64,000 nt of DNA from assembly GCA_031549415.1 (NCBI GenBank), contig JAVBPU010000025.1, positions 62,001-126,000 of the forward strand, written 5' to 3'. Origin of the DNA: Limiplasma sp031549415. GTDB lineage: Bacteria; Bacillota; Clostridia; Christensenellales; Aristaeellaceae. The position numbers and the translations under genes are program-made. A model generated the notes under the pieces. It saw nothing but the letters and a program-made list of their open reading frames with translations, had not been told where the DNA came from and did not search any database. Of the stretch, positions 1-8,584 are shown one piece after another (within the stretch, counting starts at the first letter, position 1; each line of letters opens with the position of its first letter).

Positions 1-95
1 GCATTTTGGTGAGCAATGGGGTGGGCACCAGCAAACTCCCGGTGCGGCTGTTCGCCTTTCCCCAGATCCATCTGATTACCCTGAAAGCCAAATAA
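1..95 (+). CDS. Metallophosphoesterase, C-terminal end (partial)
   Basis: An open frame enters from the left edge and stops at 93-95. The visible 30 residues contain SNGVGTSKLPVRLF followed by a short strand ending ITLKAK. This is the typical C-terminal signature of membrane-associated calcineurin-like metallophosphoesterases of the YkuE/YaeI type, where a glycine-threonine turn and an LPVR motif precede the last beta strand. The metal-binding motifs lie outside the window, so the call rests only on this tail. The next gene starts 44 bases downstream on the same strand. Confidence 0.55.
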   Translation, partial: ILVSNGVGTSKLPVRLFAFPQIHLITLKAK

Positions 96-139
96 GGGCC
101 CATTCTTGTGGCTAGCACCGCAGAAAGTTGAGGTATGCC

Positions 140-2473
140 ATGCCCCGCGAAAGCTCCCCCGCCCAACAACCCTTAGGAGGCCGTAAAACCCTTGCTTTTT
201 CCAATTTTTTTCATCGCCTCCTGTTTCTTTTTCTCTTTCCGCTACTGGGCTTGGCCCTGTTTGAATGCTTTTCCAGAGGGGGCCCTTCCCCCTTTTTTCT
301 ATGGGTGATCACCCGGCCTGTTTTGTTCCTGCAAAACTTGGCCCTGTTCATGGGCCTTTTTTGGTTGCTGGACTTTTTTCGCAGCGACCGCGCCCGGCTG
401 GCCACAGCCCTGGCGTTGCTGCTGCTTTTCTGCCTGCTGGGCATTGTGAATGCCTACAAGATCCGCTACCGGTTCGAGCCGGTGCTGCTGACGGACTTGA
501 CTTTGCTGGGGGAGATGCAAACCGCCGTGCAGCAGATTGACCTGAAAATCAACTGGTGGCAAATCGCCCTGGTGCTGGGCTTTGGGATTGCCGCAGTGGT
601 CCTGGCCCTGGTGTTTGCCCAGGGCGTCCGGCGCAAGCGCAATGTCCTGGTCCCGCTGGCCGGGGTGATCCTGTGTTGCAGTGTGATCCCCACCTGTTCT
701 TTGGGCGAGCTGGCCCAGGGGAATTATACAGACCTGTCGGACTGCGCCTGGCAGCGCGGCACGCTGTATACCCTGGTGGCCATGGAGCGGCAACGGATGG
801 GCCTTTCCGACATTCCTTACCAGGAGGCTGCGGTGGACCCTGTGTGGCAGGAGGCGGTGGCCTCGGCCCAGGCCGATGCTCCGCAGACCCCCAACATCAT
901 CTTTGTGCTGGCTGAAAGCTTTACCGACCAGCGGCATTTAAGCCCCTACCTACAGTTTACGGAACCCCTGATGCCTTTTTATGATCAGCTCCGACAGGCA
1001 TGCGCCACCGGTGAAATCTATGTGCCCAAGCAGGGCGGCGGCACCAGCGAGACCGAGTTTGAAGTCCTCACGGGTCTGGAAAGCCGGTATTCCGCCAACC
1101 CTTATTCCTTGGGCATTCCCCATCTGTACAGCGTGGCCTCCATTCTGCGGGAGAGAGGATATCACGCTTCCGCGTTGCATTGGTTTACCGGCGTTTTTTA
1201 CAACCGGTACAAAAACTTGCGTTTGCTTGGCTTTGACGAGCTCCATACCACCGACACCACCCGTCGGCCCTTCACCAAAATTGGCCAGTACATCAGCGAT
1301 CAGGATCATTATACCGCCGCCCTGGCCCAGATGCGGCAGACCCCTGGCAAGGACTTCATTTTCTGCATCACCATGCAAAACCACGGGACCTACGGATACG
1401 ATGATTTTGGCGTGACCTATGGCGCGGGCACTCCCTTTTCCAACCGCTTGCAGCCGGATACGGAAAAAACCATGCGCAACTATTGTTACCTGTTGCAGCA
1501 AAGCGATAAAGCCTTGCAGAAGTTCTGCACAGAATTGCAGGCCTTTGACGAACCCACGCTGGTGGTCTTCTTTGGGGACCACATTCCGCCCTTTTCCAAG
1601 GAGATGTACCAAGAGTTGGGAATGCCCATAGAGGGCGCGGCGGGGCATTTGACCCCGTACTTCATTTGGAACAACCGGCAGAATACGCCTACCCAAACCA
1701 CTATGAACGCCTGGCAGCTGGGGCCTTACGCCCTGTCCCTGGCGGGCATCCGCAGCGATCCCTTCTTTTCCCTGGTCGAGTCCCGGCGGGAGAGCGGAAA
1801 AAACCAGGATGATGCCTATAAGCTGCTGAGCTTTGACGCGCTCTTTGGGAAGCAGCGCGCCTATGCGCTGGCCGGATACCGCCTGGAAAGCGAGGATTGG
1901 CAAATCGGCGGGAAGATGGATTTGCAGGGCTTTGCCTGCTATCCTATGGATGGCGGGATCTATGTGATGCCCCGCATGAAGGACCCCCTCCAAAATTACA
2001 AACTGCTGGTCAATGGACAGCCTTTGGACGACTGGTATGTGCTGGACAATCCGGGCCCTTTCACCTTGCAATGCGCGATGCTAAGCCCCAGCCAGAAGCA
2101 GTTGAACCAATCCCAAGTTGTACCCTTTTCCTCCTCCGCCGATTTGCTGGCCCAAAGCCAGCCCCTGCCTTTTCAGGCGGTTGACCTGAGTGAAATTTCT
2201 TTCCGTATGGAGAATGATGCGGGCCGCTGCTATGTGTTTTCCAGCGCCCAGCCCTTTTCCGCGCCGGTCAGTTGCCTGACCCTGGACGGGAAACGCCAGC
2301 AATGGCAACCCCCTTATGGGATTCGCAAGGCTGGGCAGTACTTCCTGGCCTCTGCGGACGCGCCTTTGTTGCTTTCCCTGGACAAAGAAAATTTCCCAGA
2401 GGGTACCCCCAGCCCGGAAGCCCTTTCCGCGTATCTGAAAAGCCACCAGGCCACGTTGCTGCTCTTTCAGTGA
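140..2473 (+). CDS. LTA synthase-like phosphoglycerol transferase (alkaline phosphatase superfamily)
   Basis: Membrane-anchored enzyme of the LtaS/MdoB sulfatase-fold family, which transfers phosphoglycerol units onto cell-envelope polymers outside the membrane. The first ~190 residues hold about five hydrophobic segments; the extracellular catalytic domain follows. Visible catalytic elements are the metal-binding Glu near residue 259 (VLAESFTD), the nucleophile Thr near 302 (GGGTSETEFEVLTG) and Asp-His near 480 (FGDHIPPF). A C-terminal region of ~200 residues beyond the sulfatase core has no motif I recognise. The ATG at 140 is preferred over an in-frame TTG at 128 because GAGG lies six bases upstream of it. 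The substrate (teichoic acid or another polymer) cannot be told from sequence. Confidence 0.85.
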   Translation: MPRESSPAQQPLGGRKTLAFSNFFHRLLFLFLFPLLGLALFECFSRGGPSPFFLWVITRPVLFLQNLALFMGLFWLLDFFRSDRARLATALALLLLFCLLGIVNAYKIRYRFEPVLLTDLTLLGEMQTAVQQIDLKINWWQIALVLGFGIAAVVLALVFAQGVRRKRNVLVPLAGVILCCSVIPTCSLGELAQGNYTDLSDCAWQRGTLYTLVAMERQRMGLSDIPYQEAAVDPVWQEAVASAQADAPQTPNIIFVLAESFTDQRHLSPYLQFTEPLMPFYDQLRQACATGEIYVPKQGGGTSETEFEVLTGLESRYSANPYSLGIPHLYSVASILRERGYHASALHWFTGVFYNRYKNLRLLGFDELHTTDTTRRPFTKIGQYISDQDHYTAALAQMRQTPGKDFIFCITMQNHGTYGYDDFGVTYGAGTPFSNRLQPDTEKTMRNYCYLLQQSDKALQKFCTELQAFDEPTLVVFFGDHIPPFSKEMYQELGMPIEGAAGHLTPYFIWNNRQNTPTQTTMNAWQLGPYALSLAGIRSDPFFSLVESRRESGKNQDDAYKLLSFDALFGKQRAYALAGYRLESEDWQIGGKMDLQGFACYPMDGGIYVMPRMKDPLQNYKLLVNGQPLDDWYVLDNPGPFTLQCAMLSPSQKQLNQSQVVPFSSSADLLAQSQPLPFQAVDLSEISFRMENDAGRCYVFSSAQPFSAPVSCLTLDGKRQQWQPPYGIRKAGQYFLASADAPLLLSLDKENFPEGTPSPEALSAYLKSHQATLLLFQ

Positions 2474-2542
2474 ATCCTCAAAAGCTTGCCCAAAGTTTCC
2501 TCCTATATAAAACAGTTTCCCAACGCATCCAGTAAGCATTGC

Positions 2543-2571
2543 TTGACGGATGATTTCATTCGAGATACAAT
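2543..2571 (+). promoter_or_regulatory. Sigma-A promoter for the E2-like gene
   Basis: TTGACG, a 17-base spacer and TACAAT, in the gap before the gene at 2713. It leaves a leader of about 135 bases in which I see no obvious riboswitch fold. Confidence 0.6.
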
Positions 2572-2712
2572 GAATTTGCTTTTGTTGCGCTGTTTCTTTT
2601 TTTCGGCATGATACGGCAATCCCTTATTGGCTCATCAAAAGCAAGGCAGCCGTCTCTTTCCCCTTTTGTCAAAGAGCGACGGTTTATTTCACTTCTTACT
2701 GAGAAAGGAAGG

Positions 2713-3642
2713 ATGGCTTTGTTTGGAAGACGGCCCGACGGGAGGCGCGTGAAGCACACGGACCCTATTGTTCAGCTTACGCCCTATTTCATGCCCCAGC
2801 GCTGTGACGCCCAGGTTTTTTTAGACCATGAGGTGGACTATGAACCCCTGATGCGCTATATCGCGGAAAAAAGCCGGGAAGGCGTCAAGATCACTTTTAT
2901 GGAGATCCTGATTGCCAGCTATATCCGGGGGGTTTCCCAGGTGCCCGAGGTCAACCGCTTTGTGGTGAATAAGCAGCTTTTTAACCGCAAGGAGCTGACT
3001 GTGGCCTTTACCATGCTGCTGGATACCCCGGACGGTTCCTTTGAGGAAACCGCCGTGAAAATCCACTTTGACCCCAGCGACACTCTTTTTGATGTATCCA
3101 CCCGCGTGAAAACCACCGTGGAACAGAACCGGAAGCCGGAAAACGCCAACCTGGCGCTGAAGCTGACCTGCCTGGTGATGAGCGTCCCCCTGCTCCCCAA
3201 CCTGGTGGTGGGCCTGGTCCGCCTGCTGGACCGGTATGGCCTCTGCCCCAAAGTCTTGTTGGACGCCATTCCTTTCCATACCGGCATGTTTGTGACCAAC
3301 ATGGCTTCCATCGGGATGCACCGGGTGTACCACCACATCTATAATTTCGGCAGCACCGGCCTATTTTTCAGCCTGGGCGCGCCCAACCGTGAAAATAGTG
3401 TGGATGCCAGCGGAAAGGTGTTTCGCAAATGCACGTTGCCCATCGGCATCACCGCGGATGAGCGGGTTTGTGGCGGGGCCGTCTATGCCCAGCTATTCGC
3501 CGCCATGAAGAAATGCCTCAAGCAGCCCCAACTGCTGGAACTGCCTCCGGAAGAGGTGAAGTATAACCCAGGCGCGGAATATCATTGCCCCAAGCCGGAG
3601 TCCGTGGCGTTGCCTGTTACGCTGGAAGCTGTGAAGGCGTAG
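2713..3642 (+). CDS. E2-like (2-oxoacid dehydrogenase acyltransferase catalytic domain) protein, catalytic motif degenerate
   Basis: A 309-residue stand-alone protein with the fold pattern of the dihydrolipoamide acyltransferase/chloramphenicol acetyltransferase catalytic domain; there is no lipoyl or peripheral-subunit-binding domain. The C-terminal segment ITADERVCGGAVYAQLF aligns with the E2 active-site consensus DHRxxDG: the catalytic His is Glu250 and the conserved Asp is Gly254. No E1, E3 or lipoylation genes are nearby. The ATG at 2713 has GGAAGG directly upstream; an in-frame extension to 2608 lacks a ribosome site. It may be a non-catalytic relative or use a different chemistry. Confidence 0.7.
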   Translation: MALFGRRPDGRRVKHTDPIVQLTPYFMPQRCDAQVFLDHEVDYEPLMRYIAEKSREGVKITFMEILIASYIRGVSQVPEVNRFVVNKQLFNRKELTVAFTMLLDTPDGSFEETAVKIHFDPSDTLFDVSTRVKTTVEQNRKPENANLALKLTCLVMSVPLLPNLVVGLVRLLDRYGLCPKVLLDAIPFHTGMFVTNMASIGMHRVYHHIYNFGSTGLFFSLGAPNRENSVDASGKVFRKCTLPIGITADERVCGGAVYAQLFAAMKKCLKQPQLLELPPEEVKYNPGAEYHCPKPESVALPVTLEAVKA

Positions 3643-3680
3643 TCTGCCCCTGAGCCGCCGCCCTTTGTCCTTTCGTATGA

Positions 3681-3716
3681 AAAAGCCCGCACACTGACGA
3701 GCGCGGGCCTTTTTCT
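3681..3716. terminator. Bidirectional intrinsic terminator
   Basis: GCCCGC/GCGGGC stem with AAAA on the left and TTTTT on the right, between the convergent E2-like gene and the ABC ATPase gene. Confidence 0.8.
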
Positions 3717-3721
3717 GTTTC

Positions 3722-4408
3722 CTACCCCCGTTGTTCCTCCACTTTGCCCTCTTTCACGCAAAGCTGCCGCAGGGCGTGCCGGGCCACCTCCGCGTCATGG
3801 GTGATCACCACCACGGTGTGCCCGTCCCTGTGCAGCGCCGCAAAGAGGCCCAGCACTTCATCCCGGCTCTCTGGGTCCAGCGCGCCGGTGGGTTCGTCGC
3901 AAAGCAATAGCTTGGGCTCATAGCTCAGGGCCCGGGCCAGGGCCACCCGCTGCTGCTGCCCCCCACTCAGCTGCCCCGGCTTATAGTGAAGCCGTTCTCC
4001 CAGCCCTACGTTTTCCAGGGCCCGGGTGGCAATTTGCAGTCGCCTGGCTTCGCTGGTGCCCCGCAGCATCAAGGGAAAGGCCACGTTTTCCAGAGCCGTC
4101 AGCTTGGGGAGCAGTTGAAAGCCCTGAAAGACAAAGCCTATTTTTTTCCGCCGCAGAGCACAAAGCTCCTCGGCGGTCAGGCCGTTCACCTCCGCGCCGT
4201 CCAGCAGATACTGGCCGCTGCTGGGGGTGTCCAGGCAGCCCAGAATATGCATCAGCGTACTCTTGCCGCAACCACTGGGCCCCACAATGGCCGCGTATTC
4301 CCCCCGACGGATATGCAAATTCACGCCGCATAACACTGGCGCCGCCCTGTGCACTCCCGCTTCCCTTCCACTCCTGTAGCCCTTTTCAATGTTCACCATG
4401 CGGATCAT
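3722..4408 (-). CDS. ABC transporter ATP-binding protein (LolD/MacB class), orphan
   Basis: A 228-residue ATPase with Walker A (GPSGCGKST), Q-loop, signature LSGGQQQR, Walker B (LLLCDEPTGALD) and the switch His (VITHD). The EPTGALD sequence and overall size fit the MacB/LolD/FtsE class that pairs with FtsX-like permeases. The start at 4408 (MIRMVNIEKGY) follows GGGAGG at a seven-base spacing; the upstream frame extension is unsupported. No permease gene is adjacent: the downstream neighbour is convergent and the upstream neighbour is the divergent uvrC. The partner must be encoded elsewhere or lost. Confidence 0.85.
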   Translation of the reverse strand: MIRMVNIEKGYRSGREAGVHRAAPVLCGVNLHIRRGEYAAIVGPSGCGKSTLMHILGCLDTPSSGQYLLDGAEVNGLTAEELCALRRKKIGFVFQGFQLLPKLTALENVAFPLMLRGTSEARRLQIATRALENVGLGERLHYKPGQLSGGQQQRVALARALSYEPKLLLCDEPTGALDPESRDEVLGLFAALHRDGHTVVVITHDAEVARHALRQLCVKEGKVEEQRG

Positions 4409-4568
4409 GCCATCGCCTCCCAGGCCAGTTTTCCCCAATGGCCCGCGTTTTTCACAGACAGAACCTGCCAGGCCTGTGGGGCAGGGACTTTCTGCCTGGG
4501 AAGCGAATACTATCAGCGGCGCTTCTCCCCGCCGGGCCGCCCATTTCCCTTGCTAAAGGAGCCTGACC

Positions 4569-6431
4569 ATGAACGAGACCCTGGCCCATAAGCTGAAGAT
4601 GCTCCCCGACAGCCCCGGCTGCTACCTGATGAAGCGGGAGGGAAAAATCATCTATGTGGGCAAGGCGGTGAACCTGAAAAACCGGGTCCGTCAGTATTTC
4701 CACGAAAGCGCCCAGCATACCCCCAAGGTCCGCTGGATGGTGCAGGAGATTGACGATTTTGACATCATCCTTTGCGATACCAACTTTGAGGCCTTGACCC
4801 TGGAATGCAACCTCATCAAAAAGCATCGGCCTTTTTATAACATTTTACTCAAGGATGACAAGCATTTTCCCTATCTGCGCCTGGACCCCACCGAGGCCTA
4901 TCCGCGCCTGACGGTGGCCCGGCAGATCGACCCCAAGGACGGGGCCAAGTATTTCGGCCCTTATTTTGGCGCCACAGGCATTCGCCAGGTGCTGGACGAG
5001 GTGCGCCGCTATTTTCCTCTGCGCACCTGCAGCCTGCCCTTGCCGCTGAAACAGCCCCACCGCCCCTGCGTTCACCACCAGATCGGCCAGTGCCTGGCCC
5101 CCTGCGCCGGGCAGGTCAGCCAGGCGGACTATGCCCGCATTTTAAAAAGCGTCGTGGCCTTTTTAGGCGGCGATACCAAACAGCTGCTTCATGATTTGAC
5201 CCAGCAGATGCAGGAGCATTCTGCCCGTATGGAGTTTGAGCAAGCCGCCATGCTCCGGGATAAGATCGCAGACATCCACCGGATGATGGAAAAGCAGCAC
5301 GCCATCCAAACCAAGGACACAGAGCAGGACCTGATTGCCGCAGTCAGCGAGCAAGAGGATGCTCTGGTGCAGATCACCCACATCCGGGGGGGCAAAATGG
5401 AGGGCAGCCGCAGCTTTGTGATGGAGGGCTGCGGTTACGATGACCTGTCAGATCTGATGGGCTCCTTCCTCACCCAGTATTACGATGACGAACACCTGAT
5501 TCCTCACGAAATTTTGGTGGACCCGCTCCCCAAGGACGTCGAAACCCTGCTGGAGTGGCTCCGGGGCAAAAGGGGCGGGGCGGTTTCCCTGCTGTTGCCC
5601 CAGCGTGGCGCGAAGCGGCAGATGATGGACCTTTGCCAGAAAAACGCCCGGGATGCCATCACCAAGCACAGCATGAACAAGCAGGTGCGCTTCCGGCGTA
5701 CCACAGGGGCCATGCGGGAGCTGCAGGAGGTCTTGGGCCTGCCCACTTTGCCCCTGCGCATTGAGGGGTACGACATCTCCAACACCCAGGGCGACCAGTC
5801 TGTGGCAGCCATGGTGGTCTTTGAAAACGGTGAGCCCGCCAAGAAAGAATACCGGCATTTCCGCATCAAAACCGTGCAGGGCGCCAATGACTTCGCCAGC
5901 ATGGAAGAAGTGCTGGGTCGGCGCTTCGCCCATGGCTTGCAGGAGAAGCAGGAGCGGGAACAGGCCGGGCTTCCTGTGGAGGAGGGGCGTTTTAGCAAGC
6001 TCCCGGATGTGGTATTGATCGACGGCGGTCCCCAGCAACTGCTTTTTGCCCGCCGGGCCATGCAGAATGCCGGGGCCAGCATCCCCATGTTTGGGCTGGC
6101 GGAGCGTTTTGAAGAAATCTATCTGCCCGGCCAGGAGGAACCCATCCGGCTGAGCAAGCATTCCGACGCGCTGCACCTGATCCAATCCGTTCGGGACGAA
6201 GCCCACCGTTTTGGCATTACCCACCACCGGGCCTTGCGCACCCAGAACACCCTGCGAAGTGAACTTTCCGCCATCCCTGGCATCGGCCCCAAGCGTCAGG
6301 TGGAATTGCTTCGCCATTTTGGCAGCCTGAAGGCCATCTTTGCCGCCGACCCGGAAGCGCTGGCGGCGGTGCCGGGCATGAATGCCCCGGCGGCCAAGGC
6401 CATTGCGGACTATGTGGCGGGGAAGGCCTGA
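4569..6431 (+). CDS. uvrC: Excinuclease ABC subunit C
   Basis: The nuclease of UvrABC nucleotide excision repair, making both incisions around a lesion bound by UvrB. Domain order is complete in 620 residues: N-terminal GIY-YIG nuclease (GCYLMKREGKIIYVGKA, about 18-35), Cys-rich linker, UVR UvrB-binding helix near 205-240 (MEFEQAAMLRDKI), RNase-H-like endonuclease (YDISNTQGDQSVAAMVVF) and a C-terminal helix-hairpin-helix pair (IPGIGPKRQVELL). AAAGGAG precedes the ATG. A GGGG-GGCC stem with T-run overlaps the stop codon as terminator, so it appears monocistronic. No convincing LexA box was found upstream. Confidence 0.97.
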   Translation: MNETLAHKLKMLPDSPGCYLMKREGKIIYVGKAVNLKNRVRQYFHESAQHTPKVRWMVQEIDDFDIILCDTNFEALTLECNLIKKHRPFYNILLKDDKHFPYLRLDPTEAYPRLTVARQIDPKDGAKYFGPYFGATGIRQVLDEVRRYFPLRTCSLPLPLKQPHRPCVHHQIGQCLAPCAGQVSQADYARILKSVVAFLGGDTKQLLHDLTQQMQEHSARMEFEQAAMLRDKIADIHRMMEKQHAIQTKDTEQDLIAAVSEQEDALVQITHIRGGKMEGSRSFVMEGCGYDDLSDLMGSFLTQYYDDEHLIPHEILVDPLPKDVETLLEWLRGKRGGAVSLLLPQRGAKRQMMDLCQKNARDAITKHSMNKQVRFRRTTGAMRELQEVLGLPTLPLRIEGYDISNTQGDQSVAAMVVFENGEPAKKEYRHFRIKTVQGANDFASMEEVLGRRFAHGLQEKQEREQAGLPVEEGRFSKLPDVVLIDGGPQQLLFARRAMQNAGASIPMFGLAERFEEIYLPGQEEPIRLSKHSDALHLIQSVRDEAHRFGITHHRALRTQNTLRSELSAIPGIGPKRQVELLRHFGSLKAIFAADPEALAAVPGMNAPAAKAIADYVAGKA

Positions 6432-6446
6432 AGGCCCCCCTTTTTC
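6417..6446 (+). terminator. Terminator overlapping the uvrC stop codon
   Basis: GGGGAAGGCC, a short loop, GGCCCCCC and TTTTT; the stop codon sits in the loop. Confidence 0.65.
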
Positions 6447-6519
6447 CTCCCGCACCCCGCGCTTTGCCTTCGCATATCCTGTCCTGTGCAACACTTTTGC
6501 ACGGAAGGGATGAAGCGCG

Positions 6520-7221
6520 GTGATCACAGTTTCTCAAATCGTGGCGGCCTTTCGCGAAATCATCGGCTGGCCCTACGCATCGCCAGGAAGCAACAACAAA
6601 AACGGGATTGATTGTTCCGGCGCTTTTGTCTATGCTTATCGTAAATACGGGGAAAGCATCTACCATGGTTCCAACCGGATCATCCGGAAATACTGCAACC
6701 AGGTGTTCCGCATCCAAAGCGGAGCGCAGTTGCAGGTGGGCATGGCCATCTTTAAGTCCCGTACGGACAAAACAAATCTCCCTGCGGATTATTTGCCCGG
6801 AGGGAAGTATTACGACCCGGCCCTGCCGGATGATTATTACCACATCGGCCTGGTGACCAGCGTTTCGCCCTTGCAGATCATCAACGCCACCACGCCTGTG
6901 GCCCGGGTGGACACCAAGCTGTCTGCTTGGAGCCATGCGGGAAAGCTGAACGCCGTCCAGTATGACAGCCCATGCCCGCCCTGCCCCACGCCCACTCCAA
7001 CGCCCACCCCGACCCCTACGCCCACAACCGCCATCACCACAGCGCCTTCGGGCAGCACGGTGAACCTGCGCAAAAGCCCCAGCAAGTCCAGCGTTGTCCT
7101 GGTGCGGGTGCCGCTAGGACAGCAGGTGACGGTCTTGGACGCCCAGGACAGCACCTGGTGGAAGGTGCGCTATGGAAACACCACAGGGTATATGATGCAA
7201 GAATTTTTGCGGAGCGCATAA
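6520..7221 (+). CDS. NlpC/P60 endopeptidase with C-terminal SH3 domain, no signal peptide
   Basis: A 233-residue putative peptidoglycan endopeptidase. The N-terminal NlpC/P60 domain shows the nucleophile Cys in GIDCSGAFVYAY and the catalytic His in DDYYHIGLVT. A Pro-Thr linker (PTPTPTPTPTPT, about 152-166) leads to a bacterial SH3 domain (VNLRKSPSKSSVVLVRVPLG ... WWKVRYGNTTGYM), a common wall-binding module. The start is a GTG at 6520, with MITVSQIVAAFREIIGWPY beginning the catalytic domain almost at once, so no export signal is visible. That resembles leaderless, phage-style endolysins, but no holin or phage gene is near. Confidence 0.8.
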   Translation: MITVSQIVAAFREIIGWPYASPGSNNKNGIDCSGAFVYAYRKYGESIYHGSNRIIRKYCNQVFRIQSGAQLQVGMAIFKSRTDKTNLPADYLPGGKYYDPALPDDYYHIGLVTSVSPLQIINATTPVARVDTKLSAWSHAGKLNAVQYDSPCPPCPTPTPTPTPTPTPTTAITTAPSGSTVNLRKSPSKSSVVLVRVPLGQQVTVLDAQDSTWWKVRYGNTTGYMMQEFLRSA

Positions 7222-7229
7222 CACCGCCT

Positions 7230-7262
7230 CGAAAGGCAGGGGGAACGCTCCGCCTGCCTTTC
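7230..7262 (+). terminator. Hairpin downstream of the NlpC/P60 gene
   Basis: An 11-bp perfect stem, CGAAAGGCAGG with CCTGCCTTTCG. The T-run (from about 7279) is 16 bases away, so it is either a weak terminator or a 3-prime stabilising hairpin. Confidence 0.5.
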
Positions 7263-7298
7263 GACTGTACAGAGATTGTTTTTTTGAAAAAGCGGGCC

Positions 7299-7327
7299 TT
7301 GCTTTTTTTTTGGAATTGTTGCATAAT
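7299..7327 (+). promoter_or_regulatory. Promoter of the serC-serA operon with structured leader
   Basis: TTGCTT, a 17-base spacer and CATAAT. The leader of about 130 bases to serC contains paired segments GCCCATAG/CTATGGGC and AGCCGC/GCGGCT, so it is structured, but it does not fit any riboswitch class I know. Confidence 0.55.
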
Positions 7328-7463
7328 AGGTCAAGCGGTCGAAAGAGCGCCCATAGGGCGGAAACCGTCCCGCATTGAAAATGAGCCTATGGGCTATCTT
7401 ACAAAACAGCGCAGCCGCCGGAAACCCTGCGGCTAGCATCCACCCATCAAAGGAGGCCATCCT

Positions 7464-8543
7464 ATGGAACGCGTGTATAACTTTTCTGCCGGCCCGGCGG
7501 CCATCGCCCAAAGCGTTTTGGAAAAAGCCCAGTCCGAGCTGGTCTGCTACAGGGACAAGGGGATGAGCGTGATGGAAATGAGCCACCGCTCCCCCATGTT
7601 TGAGGAGATCCTGGCGGAAACCGTCAGCCTTTTTAAGGAGCTCATGGGGGTTCCCGAAGGCTATGATGTGTTGTTTTTGCAGGGCGGAGCCACCCAGCAG
7701 TTTTCCGCCGTGCCCCTCAATCTGATGACCGGCAGCGGACAGGCGGATTATGTGGACAGCGGCAATTTTGCGCATCTGGCGGCAGAGGAAGCCAAGCGCT
7801 ATGGCACGGTGAACATCGTGGCCTCCAGCAAGGAGGACAACTACACCTATGTGCCCGATGTGGACAAAATGGTGTGGAACGCTGGTGCAGACTACGCCCA
7901 TATCACCACCAACAACACCATTTACGGCACCCGGTACATCAAGCTCCCGGATACGGGCAAGCTGCCCCTGGTGGCGGACATGAGCAGCAACATTTTGGCG
8001 GAGCCCTTTGATGTGAGCCGGTTTGGCGTGATTTACGCGGGTGCCCAGAAGAACATCGGCCCTGCGGGGCTTTGCGTGCTGGTGGTACGCAGCGATCTGC
8101 TGGGCAAGGCCAACCCCCTCTGCCCCAAGCTGCTGAACTGGACCGAGCAGCAGAAGAACGACAGCATGCTCAACACCCCCAACACTTACGGCATCTACAT
8201 GGCGAAGCTGGGTTTTGAATGGCTGAGGGATCTGGGGGGCGTACCTGCCATTTCCAAGCAAAACATGGCAAAAGCCGCGCTGCTGTATGATTTCCTGGAC
8301 GAGAGCAAGCGCTTCCGCGGCACGGCGCAAAAGGAATACCGCTCCTTCATGAATATTACCTTCGTCACCGGAGACAAGGACTTGGACGGGGAATTTGTGA
8401 AATTCGCCGCCAGCCAAGGCTTGGTGAACCTCAAGGGCCACCGCAATGTGGGCGGCATGCGGGCCAGCATCTACAACGCCATGCCCGTGGAGGGCGTGCA
8501 AAAGCTGGTGGATGTGATGAAGGCATTTGAGGCCAAGGCGTAA
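7464..8543 (+). CDS. serC: Phosphoserine aminotransferase
   Basis: PLP enzyme converting 3-phosphohydroxypyruvate plus glutamate to phosphoserine and 2-oxoglutarate, the second step of serine synthesis. The 359 residues begin with the family hallmark YNFSAGPAA and carry the PLP-binding Lys near 196 in GAQKNIGPAGL; STxxTYGI-like residues follow (TPNTYGIY). The ATG is preceded by AAAGGAGG. It lies 41 bases upstream of serA and is clearly co-transcribed from the promoter at 7299. Confidence 0.97.
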   Translation: MERVYNFSAGPAAIAQSVLEKAQSELVCYRDKGMSVMEMSHRSPMFEEILAETVSLFKELMGVPEGYDVLFLQGGATQQFSAVPLNLMTGSGQADYVDSGNFAHLAAEEAKRYGTVNIVASSKEDNYTYVPDVDKMVWNAGADYAHITTNNTIYGTRYIKLPDTGKLPLVADMSSNILAEPFDVSRFGVIYAGAQKNIGPAGLCVLVVRSDLLGKANPLCPKLLNWTEQQKNDSMLNTPNTYGIYMAKLGFEWLRDLGGVPAISKQNMAKAALLYDFLDESKRFRGTAQKEYRSFMNITFVTGDKDLDGEFVKFAASQGLVNLKGHRNVGGMRASIYNAMPVEGVQKLVDVMKAFEAKA

Positions 8544-8584
8544 ACCAAAACAGCAGACAGCAAAAAGCGTAAGGAGTGGAACCC

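Noticed and set aside
4439..4568. LexA/SOS box upstream of uvrC
   Set aside because: No GAAC-N4-GTTC or CGAAC-type palindrome is present in the gap.
5448..6527. Long minus-strand frame opposite uvrC
   Set aside because: All UvrC domains are intact on the plus strand; no ribosome site or recognisable domain on the other strand.
7334..7463. T-box riboswitch in front of serC
   Set aside because: AGGGCGGAAACCG at about 7353 recalls a T-box, but the transcript would begin only ~20 bases earlier, leaving no room for stem I and a specifier loop, and no matching terminator follows.
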